NCBI RefSeq assembly: GCF_021568285.1
Contig: NZ_JAKGTQ010000005.1
Coordinates: forward strand, 1-64,000
DNA from: Rheinheimera sp. UJ63
GTDB taxonomy: Bacteria > Pseudomonadota > Gammaproteobacteria > Enterobacterales > Alteromonadaceae
Reading direction: 5' to 3'
DNA: 64,000 nt
Shown: positions 56,992 to 63,118 of the stretch, one piece after another
How positions within the stretch are numbered: position 1 is the first letter of the stretch
Layout: every line of letters begins with the position of its first letter
The notes under the pieces: generated by a model
Seen by the model: only the letters and a program-made list of their open reading frames with translations
Database searches by the model: none
What the model was told of the DNA's origin: nothing
Program-made: the position numbers and the translations under genes

Positions 56992-58842
56992 ATGGAGCAA
57001 AGTCCTCAGTCGCAGTTAAAACTCCTGATCCTGAAAGGTAAAGAGCAAGGGTATCTAACCTTTGCTGAAGTTAACGATCACCTTCCACAAGACATTATCG
57101 ATTCAGATCAGATCGAAGATATTGTTCGTATGATCAACGATATGGGCATTCAAGTGTACGAAACTGCACCTGATGCTGATGATCTGATCATGTCCGATGC
57201 CGCCGCCGATGAAGACGCTGCGGAAGAAGCTGCTCAAGCGCTAGTTAGCGTAGATAAAGAATTAGGTCGCACCACGGACCCCGTACGTATGTACATGCGT
57301 GAAATGGGTACCGTTGAGTTGTTGACTCGCGAAGGCGAGATCGTTATCGCTAAGCGGATCGAAGAAGGCATCAATCAGGTGCAAACTTCGGTTGCTGAAT
57401 ATCCTGAAGCCATTACTTACCTGTTAGAACAATGGGATAAGTTTGAAGCGGAAGAAATTCGCCTAAGTGACATTGTCTCTGCTTTTATTGATCCGAACGA
57501 AGTTGAAGAAGCACCTGTGATGGGTAGCAATATCGGCTCTGATTTACCTGAAGAACATCAGGATGACAGTAAAGATACCGACGACGACAGCGATGATGAT
57601 AGCGACAGCGACGATAGCGATACAGATACGGGGCCTGATCCCGAAGTTGCTCGCGTTAAATTTGCTGAGTTGCGTACCCAATATGAAGTGACTCGTCACT
57701 CCATCGTACAAAACGGCCGCGAACACCCTACAACCAAAGAAGAAATTGAAAAACTGAGCGAAGTGTTTCGCTGTTTCCGCCTGGTGCCTAAGCAGTTCGA
57801 TCGCTTAGTCAAAAACATGCGTGAAATGATGGACCGGGTACGAGTGCAAGAACGCTTAGTGATGAAACACTGCGTTGAATACGCCAAAATGCCGAAGAAA
57901 AACTTCGTGAAAGCCTTTACCGGTGCCGAAACTTCAACTGCTTGGTTATCAGCCGAGATCGCAGCCAATAAAGCCTACTCGCCTAAACTGCAAGAAATGC
58001 AGGAAGACTTAGTACGCAATATTGAAAAGCTGAAAAAAGTTGAAGAAGAAACTGGCCTAAGCATCTTTAAAATTAAAGATATCAACCGTCGCATGTCGAT
58101 TGGTGAAGCGAAAGCTCGCCGCGCCAAAAAAGAAATGGTTGAAGCTAACTTACGTTTGGTTATCTCTATCGCCAAAAAATACACCAACCGTGGCTTACAA
58201 TTCCTGGATTTAATTCAGGAAGGTAACATCGGCTTGATGAAGGCTGTAGATAAGTTCGAATACCGCCGTGGTTACAAGTTCTCAACCTACGCGACTTGGT
58301 GGATCCGTCAAGCGATCACCCGCTCTATTGCTGACCAAGCACGGACTATTCGTATTCCAGTGCATATGATTGAGACCATCAACAAACTTAATCGTATTTC
58401 ACGGCAAATGCTGCAAGAAATGGGTCGCGAGCCATCACCTGAAGAATTATCAGAACGCATGCAAATGCCAGAAGATAAGATCCGCAAGGTGCTGAAAATT
58501 GCCAAAGAACCTATCTCAATGGAAACGCCCATTGGTGATGATGAAGATTCGCATTTAGGCGACTTTATCGAAGACGGTGCGGGTGAATCACCACTCGATT
58601 CCGCCACCATGGAAAGCTTGAAAAACGCTACCAACGAAGTGTTAGCCGGCTTAACCGCCCGCGAAGCCAAAGTTCTACGGATGCGGTTTGGTATTGATAT
58701 GAATACCGACCATACCTTAGAAGAAGTAGGTAAACAGTTTGACGTAACACGCGAGCGTATCCGTCAAATTGAAGCGAAAGCGTTACGTAAACTGCGCCAC
58801 CCTTCTCGCTCTGAAGTATTAAAAAGCTTCTTAGACGAGTAA
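56992..58842 (+). CDS. rpoD: RNA polymerase sigma-70 factor RpoD
   Basis: A 616-aa primary sigma factor (E. coli 613). Region 1.1 opens [20 protein letters not shown]; region 1.2 has [21 protein letters not shown]; an acidic spacer ([16 protein letters not shown], about 198-216) lies in the non-conserved region; region 2 has [19 protein letters not shown], region 3 the usual [14 protein letters not shown], and region 4 [23 protein letters not shown]. End of the operon; a strong terminator follows. Confidence 0.98.
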   Translation: MEQSPQSQLKLLILKGKEQGYLTFAEVNDHLPQDIIDSDQIEDIVRMINDMGIQVYETAPDADDLIMSDAAADEDAAEEAAQALVSVDKELGRTTDPVRMYMREMGTVELLTREGEIVIAKRIEEGINQVQTSVAEYPEAITYLLEQWDKFEAEEIRLSDIVSAFIDPNEVEEAPVMGSNIGSDLPEEHQDDSKDTDDDSDDDSDSDDSDTDTGPDPEVARVKFAELRTQYEVTRHSIVQNGREHPTTKEEIEKLSEVFRCFRLVPKQFDRLVKNMREMMDRVRVQERLVMKHCVEYAKMPKKNFVKAFTGAETSTAWLSAEIAANKAYSPKLQEMQEDLVRNIEKLKKVEEETGLSIFKIKDINRRMSIGEAKARRAKKEMVEANLRLVISIAKKYTNRGLQFLDLIQEGNIGLMKAVDKFEYRRGYKFSTYATWWIRQAITRSIADQARTIRIPVHMIETINKLNRISRQMLQEMGREPSPEELSERMQMPEDKIRKVLKIAKEPISMETPIGDDEDSHLGDFIEDGAGESPLDSATMESLKNATNEVLAGLTAREAKVLRMRFGIDMNTDHTLEEVGKQFDVTRERIRQIEAKALRKLRHPSRSEVLKSFLDE

Positions 58843-58855
58843 GCACAACGCAAAA

Positions 58856-58887
58856 ACAAAGGCGCCGATTGGTGCCTTTGTTATTTC
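58856..58887 (+). terminator. rpoD operon terminator
   Basis: An 11-bp stem (one G-T pair) ACAAAGGCGCC/GGTGCCTTTGT with a GATT loop, followed by TATTTCT. Confidence 0.85.
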
Positions 58888-58942
58888 TCGGCCATAAAGC
58901 CTAAAAAATCAGCAATTAACTTCACTTAGCCTAACAAGCCGG

Positions 58943-58971
58943 ATGACAAAGCGCCGAAAAGTTTTTATACT
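58943..58971 (+). promoter_or_regulatory. Stable-RNA-type promoter for the tRNA
   Basis: ATGACA (58943-58948), a 17-base spacer and TATACT (58966-58971), then the GC-rich discriminator GCCTGCGC typical of tRNA and rRNA promoters. The transcript would include the tRNA-like relic at 59011 and then the tRNA at 59079. Confidence 0.75.
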
Positions 58972-59010
58972 GCCTGCGCTTTAAGTTACTTAGCATCAAG
59001 ATGTTGAAAT

Positions 59011-59060
59011 GGCCCCATAGCTTAGGTGAAAGGCGACCACTGTAAGTGGCGAGAAGTGAT
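59011..59060 (+). pseudogene. tRNA-like relic upstream of the tRNA-Ile gene
   Basis: The first 12 bases, GGCCCCATAGCT, are identical to the 5' end of the tRNA gene 68 bases downstream. They continue into a D-arm-like stretch and a short CCACT/AGTGG stem resembling a shortened anticodon arm, but there is no T-arm and no CCA. It is either the remnant of a tandem tRNA copy reduced by deletion or a footprint of past integration. Confidence 0.6.
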
Positions 59061-59078
59061 TTAACACATACATATAAT

Positions 59079-59155
59079 GGCCCCATAGCTCAGTTGGTTA
59101 GAGCGCTCGACTCATAATCGATCGGTCGCTGGTTCGAGTCCAGCTGGGGCCACCA
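59079..59155 (+). tRNA. ileX: tRNA-Ile (CAU anticodon, lysidine type)
   Basis: A 77-base cloverleaf: acceptor GGCCCCA/TGGGGCC, D-stem GCTC/GAGC, anticodon loop CTCATAA, T-stem GCTGG/CCAGC with TTCGAGT, encoded CCA end. The CAT anticodon could mean methionine or isoleucine; the body follows the E. coli minor tRNA-Ile2 gene (same acceptor, CGACTCATAATCG anticodon arm, GGTCGCTGG), so the C34 is expected to be modified to lysidine by TilS to read AUA. The outer pair of the anticodon stem is a C-T mismatch, where E. coli has G-U. Confidence 0.92.
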
Positions 59156-59391
59156 TTCTTAAGGGCTTGTCGTTTTACCTTACTGCCTGAAAATAGCTCG
59201 GTGCTACCTCTGTGATACCGACATGCTATAACTCCATCACACATTTGTAAAACACTGCGTTTTTTCGGTGGCTTATTTCGCTTTCAGATTATTTTGACAA
59301 CCTGAATAGCTAAACCTTCGAACTACCTGAGAACCCTCGATAGATCCGTTGATATTCTGGCGACAAGAACATACTATGAGATCTCACTCGA
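59156..59391. other. Non-coding stretch between the tRNA and the RT module
   Basis: About 235 bases with no convincing ORF on either strand and a lower GC content than the housekeeping genes to the left. It probably marks the left edge of the accessory island. A second copy of the tRNA 3' end (the usual integrase att duplication) is not found in the window. The last 45 bases hold the promoter described at 59349. Confidence 0.5.
59349..59377 (+). promoter_or_regulatory. Promoter for the structured RNA and RT gene
   Basis: TTGATA (59349-59354), 17 bases, TACTAT (59372-59377). The predicted start, near 59384, is just before the first hairpin at 59392. Confidence 0.5.
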
Positions 59392-59542
59392 CGTTAGGCA
59401 ACTGGAGTAATCCCGCGCCTGACGCTCCACTTGTCACTGTGTGATGCTACTTGGCGCGCTGTACGTACTCGTTGCATACAGTCGCCCTTAGTTAATTAGG
59501 CCACGCGCTTTGCGCTAGGACCAGTCGGGTGTGAATGTGGAG
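59392..59542 (+). ncRNA. Candidate structured non-coding RNA upstream of a reverse transcriptase
   Basis: Four stems are found by eye. I: CGTTAGGC (59392-59399) with GCCTGACG (59417-59424), one G-U pair. II, a closing stem: CTCCAC-TTG-TCAC (59425-59437) with GTGA-AT-GTGGAG (59531-59542), ten pairs around a small internal loop. III, inside II: GGCG-CG-CTGTA-C-GTA (59453-59467), loop CTCGT, then TGC-A-TACAG-T-CGCC (to 59486). IV, inside II: GGCC-AC-GCGC, loop TTT, GCGC-TA-GG-A-CC (59499-59522). Stems I and II abut and could stack. Stem II ends on the SD of the next ORF. The layout, structured RNA directly before an RT, recalls retrons and RT-based defence (DRT) systems; the RT does not look like a retron RT. 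It could alternatively be only a 5'-leader. Confidence 0.55.
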
Positions 59543-59552
59543 GGACATAGTT

Positions 59553-59867
59553 ATGAAAAATAAATCTAACTATGGCCTAGTTAAGGAACGCTTGATTATC
59601 GCGATTCTAGCAACAAAATTGGTTACTACCGTTTTGAAGCTGCTTCAAGAAATCGTTGTGTTCATTAACGTGGCTTTTAATTACAAGAACTGTTACAGAA
59701 TATGTTTTCAAGACGTTGGGACAATAAATTTTTACTTAAAAAGGACCTTTGGGTTTATGTCCCTAGTGATGAGATGTATGCATTCGGCAAAAAAATTCAT
59801 ACCACTTTGTCAATGCGTTGGAAAAGGCCAGCAAACTATTATCACCTCATCGCCGGTGGCCATGTAG
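59553..59867 (+). CDS. Leader ORF overlapping the reverse transcriptase gene; possible frameshifted N-terminus
   Basis: ATG 59553 is preceded by GGAGGG (59539-59544) at ideal spacing, better than anything before the RT start. Its first ~45 codons give a basic then hydrophobic helical peptide (KNKSNYGLVKERLIIAILAT, then KLVTTVLKLLQEIVVFINVAFN). Beyond codon 50 the frame overlaps the RT gene and looks unnatural. If one base were inserted (or a -1 shift made) between 59680 and 59710, the peptide would join the RT frame to give about 301 aa, the usual length of small bacterial RTs. So it is either a short separate leader peptide, or the true N-terminus of the RT split by a frameshift, programmed or accidental. 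Confidence 0.4.
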   Translation: MKNKSNYGLVKERLIIAILATKLVTTVLKLLQEIVVFINVAFNYKNCYRICFQDVGTINFYLKRTFGFMSLVMRCMHSAKKFIPLCQCVGKGQQTIITSSPVAM

Positions 59868-60457
59868 CAGCATTAAAGTACCATCAGTCTGACTCATATT
59901 TTGCAAAATTCGATATAAAGAACTTTTTTAACAGTATCAGTAAAACACGAATCACACGCTCAATAAAAAGTCTGGTCGGATATTCAGCTGCAAGGGAAAT
60001 AGCAACAGTTTCAACCGTTCCAGTATCACATCAGCAGAGTTTCAGTCACTGCCTCCCTTATGGCTTTGTTCAGTCGCCAATTTTGGCTTCCATTTGCTTA
60101 AGAGACAGCTATCTTGGACGTCTGATAGAACGAAAATTTAAGAGCTGTAAAATTAGTGTCTATATGGATGACATAGTAATTTCGGGAAATTCGGAGAGCG
60201 ATGTTGATGCACTTCTTAATGAACTCTTGAGTGCTGCGTCAAAATCACATTTTGAAGTTAACCCATCAAAAGTCAGACTCACCTCACATACCCTTGAAAG
60301 CTTTAATATCGAGTTATCTCAACAGACATTGAACATAACAGCTGATAGGCTTGATGCGTTTAAACAAGAGATCTTGAACACTGAAAACCAAGCAAAAATT
60401 GATGCAATTATCGGTTACGTGAAAACAGTAAACATCAGTCAAGCTGGCTCACTTTAA
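59702..60457 (+). CDS. Compact bacterial reverse transcriptase (UG/Abi/DRT-like)
   Basis: A 251-aa protein from ATG 59702, which has no SD; the frame is open back to 59681. RT motifs in order: FAKFDIKNFF with the first catalytic Asp at 71, LPYGFVQSPILASICL (118-133; the LPQG..SP block), YMDDIVISG (154-162, the catalytic pair D156/D157), and a closing FNIEL.....L.I segment in the place of the retron VTG block. The retron NAxxH and VTG signatures are missing, there is no DGR-type or group II maturase sequence, and no X/thumb extension is obvious. I take it for one of the 'unknown group' RTs, several of which are phage-defence enzymes. The candidate RNA and leader ORF lie just upstream. GC content is lower than in the flanking housekeeping genes, which suggests transfer. 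Confidence 0.85.
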   Translation: MFSRRWDNKFLLKKDLWVYVPSDEMYAFGKKIHTTLSMRWKRPANYYHLIAGGHVAALKYHQSDSYFAKFDIKNFFNSISKTRITRSIKSLVGYSAAREIATVSTVPVSHQQSFSHCLPYGFVQSPILASICLRDSYLGRLIERKFKSCKISVYMDDIVISGNSESDVDALLNELLSAASKSHFEVNPSKVRLTSHTLESFNIELSQQTLNITADRLDAFKQEILNTENQAKIDAIIGYVKTVNISQAGSL

Positions 60458-60478
60458 AATATTTAGTTCTGGAATCAC

Positions 60479-60706
60479 CTAAACCATAAACTTGAGTTGG
60501 CTGTTTAAGGCAGATGACAGCGCATGCCAGTTCTTAAGAAAATCAGCTATCAAGTCACTAGGTTTCATATTTGCATTAGGAAACCAGTTATCAAAAGCTG
60601 ATTTGCAGCTCTGTTTATAAAGCTGCGCGTACGCGGAACGCACGACTATCCTCGAAGGCTTCAGACGATAAACCCTAATGTTCGTGTAGTGGTCAAGTAA
60701 AATTGG
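60479..60706 (-). pseudogene. C-terminal gene fragment of unknown family
   Basis: An open minus-strand frame of about 75 codons without a plausible start (it begins after the TAG at 60707-60709): DHYTNIRVYRLKPSRIVVR...SAFDNWFPNANMKPSDLIADF...KFMV, stop at 60479-60481. It is in the same frame as the OLD-like fragment upstream, but the two need not come from one gene. I do not recognise it. Probably the 3' end of a gene cut by deletion. Confidence 0.4.
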
Positions 60707-60718
60707 CTACAGTTTTAT
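60685..60718. mobile_element. Possible end of an insertion sequence
   Basis: TGTAGTGGTCAAGTAAAATT and the following GGCTACAGTTTT look like the terminal inverted repeat of IS elements beginning TGTAGTGG. It sits exactly where the OLD-like homology stops. No second end or transposase is visible in the window, so only a remnant is proposed. Confidence 0.3.
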
Positions 60719-60739
60719 AGTAAAGCCAGTATCTTTTCT

Positions 60740-60952
60740 CTGACTCAATTGGCTGTGAAATATCGTGCAGATGAAAATCTGAATCAGAAAAGTGTACTGT
60801 CGTCGAGCTCCCATGGCCAAATATAAAGCATCAATGATTGTAGATTTACCAGAGTCTCCTGGACCAATTAAACAATTAACTCTGGGCTTTGGCGACCAAA
60901 AAAGCTCTCGCACACCTCGGAAATTTTTTATCTCAACATATCTAACCAGCAT
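60740..60952 (-). pseudogene. OLD-family ATPase/endonuclease remnant
   Basis: Starting at ATG 60952 the frame reads VRYVEIKNFRGVRELFWSPK and then a Walker A GPGDSGKST (about residues 31-39) and IIDALYLAMGARR: the N-terminus of an OLD-type (Overcoming Lysogenization Defect) ATP-dependent nuclease. After TAC-ACT-TTT near 60797 the sense moves to another frame, where SDSDFHLHDISQPIE continues the OLD pattern, so a one-base frameshift has occurred. Homology then stops near 60740 at an IS-like sequence. No TOPRIM nuclease domain is left. Decayed defence gene. Confidence 0.7.
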
Positions 60953-60988
60953 TAAAGAATCCCTTTGTGAAATGTGCGAACGCTAAGA

Positions 60989-61011
60989 TAAAATTTGGCA
61001 TGACAAATTCC
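60989..61011. repeat. Left copy of a 23-bp direct repeat flanking the SNIPE-like gene
   Basis: TAAAATTTGGCATGACAAATTCC. It is identical to 62926-62948 except one base (A for C) and is a nearly perfect palindrome. It begins 25 bases beyond the stop of the nuclease gene. Confidence 0.8.
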
Positions 61012-61035
61012 CATGTACGGTAAATTTAATGCAAT

Positions 61036-62760
61036 TTACTCCAACTCTTCTTCAATTTCTTCGGCGTCAGAAAAATCTGGTTCAAACTCCAACTGGTGGC
61101 GCATCCACTCAGCAGCTACGGCTGGGTCGCTTTCAATCAGCTTCTCTATTTCAAGTGTTTCCCTGTACTGAGCGGCTGAGGCGGCCATTGTCCAACTACA
61201 GTTGTGGCCGCGTTCTTCAACATGGGTTCTGATATCAGCTATACCAATTTTGAAAAACTCTTTTTTGGGGTTTATTTTATTCATCTGAGCCCGAAAGAAG
61301 TATCGATGTAAGTCTCGCTCAAGTGCGGGAGCATCTTCACTCCAGATCATCGCATGTACATCAAACGGGAATGGGACACTAGCGTCGCCAAGTTCCCGAA
61401 CCCGATCAAGTGGCTCGAGCCGTCGTGTCATGCCGACTTTATAGACGTTTTCACCGAATGAGCCGACATTAGAGATCACGTAAACATGGCCAGTTTTGGT
61501 TTGCTGCGCCATAGATAATGCGCGTTGGTTTCTCGCTTCAGCTTCAGTCAGTTTACCCTGAAGTTCACTCAGCATTAGCTCGTATTCAGCCCGTTGCTCT
61601 TCAGTAGCCTTCTCAAGCTGGGTACGCATTTTATCAACAGCCTTTTGTATTGCAGCTTCTTCTTTCGCAGCATCTTTAATGGCGCGTTCAATCTCACGCC
61701 GAGCTTTCTGCTCTTCTCTTATCTGATCTCGTATTCTGCGCTGCTCTTCCCGCTCGTTTTCCCGCACCACATTGACCGCTGTAATCCAGTGCAGCTCATC
61801 AATCCGGGCCGCTAGGTATTCATCAGTAATTCGGGCACTTCTGAAAGCTTTACCGTTGTGATTAACAAGTGATGCTGCATCGCGTATTTCAGCTTCCAAC
61901 TTGCCAAAGTTATCTGTTTTGGAGCGCGATAAGATCGAATCAACCTTCCCGTTAAACGCATCAATAACAAAGTTGATAGCTGTTTTAGCCCGGCCTTTTT
62001 CAACATAATCACAGGTGGCCGCACGCTCGGTAGTCACAAGCAACTTTGTCCGCTCTCTTGCTAGTTTTAACTCCCGGCCTGCATCGTCAAAAGCGTACAT
62101 TTCTGCTAACTCGTCAAGCAAACCATAAGTGGGCTTCATATGCTCATCGCCATAGCCGTTCACGACGTTTTTCAATGCCTGTATCACACTCTCCAACCGG
62201 TCAGCTTCCCGCAAGGCCCGGTAAGCATCACCGGCAACTTGTTCGGCGCTGGCTTCTGCCTTGGCGATTATAATTGCCGCTTGTGCATTGGCTTCAGCCA
62301 GGAGAGCAGCTGATCGTTCTCGTTTCGACTTAGTATCAGCGTTAGTGTCTCGCCGAAGCACATCGGCTTCCAACTGGGCTTTAGCAATTATCGAACTAGC
62401 CTCATTGTTGGCTCGCTGAAGTAAATCGGTGATTTGTTGCTGGCATTCGTTTTCTCGGGCAAGAATTTCAGCCTTTAAACGATCAAGCTCTAAAGTGGTA
62501 TCCCGAACATAAGTAAACTGAGATAACGACTTAACCTCGGCGATTAAGTCGGCAACCTGGCTGGTAAGTTTGTCCCTTACAGATTGAAGTGACGCAAAAT
62601 CTTGAGTTAATGCAGTGTGAGTTAACTTAAGGTCAGTGTATTCCTCAGTTTTCTGCTTTAAGCTGCTTTCATAAGAATCACGGTTAACCGTAAGCCGTCT
62701 AATCAGTTCAATTATGATAATAAAAAAGACAATGGCAATTACAACACTCAACTTGTCCAT
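61036..62760 (-). CDS. Membrane-anchored DUF4041/GIY-YIG nuclease (SNIPE-like anti-phage protein)
   Basis: A 574-aa protein; ATG 62760 has GGAG six bases upstream (GTG 62766 is also possible). Order of parts: one N-terminal membrane helix (about 6-24), long coiled coil (30-180), a DUF4041-like region (about 190-330: VIQALKNVVNGYGDEHMKP...KLARERTKLLVTTERAATCDYVE and the FVIDAFNGKVDSILSRSK core), a second charged coiled coil (335-420), and a GIY-YIG (T5orf172/Mug113-type) nuclease at about 425-520 (HVYVISNVGSFGENVYKVGMTRR, catalytic Arg in DRVRELG, Glu in APALERDLHRYF). The same layout describes SNIPE, a membrane nuclease reported to cut phage DNA as it enters. It is a single gene, flanked by 23-bp repeats, next to an RT and an OLD relic. 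Confidence 0.82.
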   Translation of the reverse strand: MDKLSVVIAIVFFIIIIELIRRLTVNRDSYESSLKQKTEEYTDLKLTHTALTQDFASLQSVRDKLTSQVADLIAEVKSLSQFTYVRDTTLELDRLKAEILARENECQQQITDLLQRANNEASSIIAKAQLEADVLRRDTNADTKSKRERSAALLAEANAQAAIIIAKAEASAEQVAGDAYRALREADRLESVIQALKNVVNGYGDEHMKPTYGLLDELAEMYAFDDAGRELKLARERTKLLVTTERAATCDYVEKGRAKTAINFVIDAFNGKVDSILSRSKTDNFGKLEAEIRDAASLVNHNGKAFRSARITDEYLAARIDELHWITAVNVVRENEREEQRRIRDQIREEQKARREIERAIKDAAKEEAAIQKAVDKMRTQLEKATEEQRAEYELMLSELQGKLTEAEARNQRALSMAQQTKTGHVYVISNVGSFGENVYKVGMTRRLEPLDRVRELGDASVPFPFDVHAMIWSEDAPALERDLHRYFFRAQMNKINPKKEFFKIGIADIRTHVEERGHNCSWTMAASAAQYRETLEIEKLIESDPAVAAEWMRHQLEFEPDFSDAEEIEEELE

Positions 62761-62766
62761 AAGCAC

Positions 62767-63118
62767 TCCGTTTCACTTCCATATAGAGATGTTAATTTTG
62801 GCCCTATAAGCCAAACATTTAATACCATATCACCAATCAGAATTTACTCAAGCAACAATAAACACCAGAAATACAATAGGGTGCAGTTCAGAAAACACTT
62901 GCGGGTGTGTCAGAATTATTTAGAGTAAAATTTGGCATGCCAAATTCCTTTTTGAGGAACGCAGGTTATCCATTGGCAATCCTGGAGAGTACATAAACAC
63001 TGGCAATCTTTGTCCGATGGCAGAGTTAAGGCCATTTATTTACAGGCATTAGCTTTGACGATTACTCATGGAATATGTTTTGACATAAGGCCTGCAACAG
63101 CAACACGGTGTGAACATT
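62767..63118. other. Intergenic stretch with the right-hand repeat
   Basis: 352 bases between the start of the SNIPE-like gene and the stop of the LysR gene. The first 160 bases, AT-rich, should hold the nuclease promoter. The 23-bp repeat lies at 62926-62948. From 62961 to 63124 a plus-strand frame is open (WQSLSDGRVKAIYLQALALT, then ITHGICFDIRPATATRCEHF), but it has no start codon or RBS; it could be a gene remnant. No terminator is obvious. Confidence 0.5.
62926..62948. repeat. Right copy of the 23-bp direct repeat
   Basis: TAAAATTTGGCATGCCAAATTCC; its central 18 bases (62929-62946, AATTTGGCATGCCAAATT) form a perfect palindrome. The pair brackets a 1.9-kb segment with one gene. Confidence 0.85.

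Noticed and set aside
59392-59424. GTTAGGC and GCCTGAC resemble the core sites of an integron attC recombination site
   Set aside because: In an attC the order is RYYYAAC first and GTTRRRY second; here it is reversed on both strands, and no second site follows the RT gene. It fits a plain hairpin.
59392-60457. Calling the RT module a retron
   Set aside because: The RT lacks the NAxxH and VTG blocks, and the priming guanosine context after an a1 arm cannot be located with confidence. RT plus structured RNA is kept, the retron label is not.
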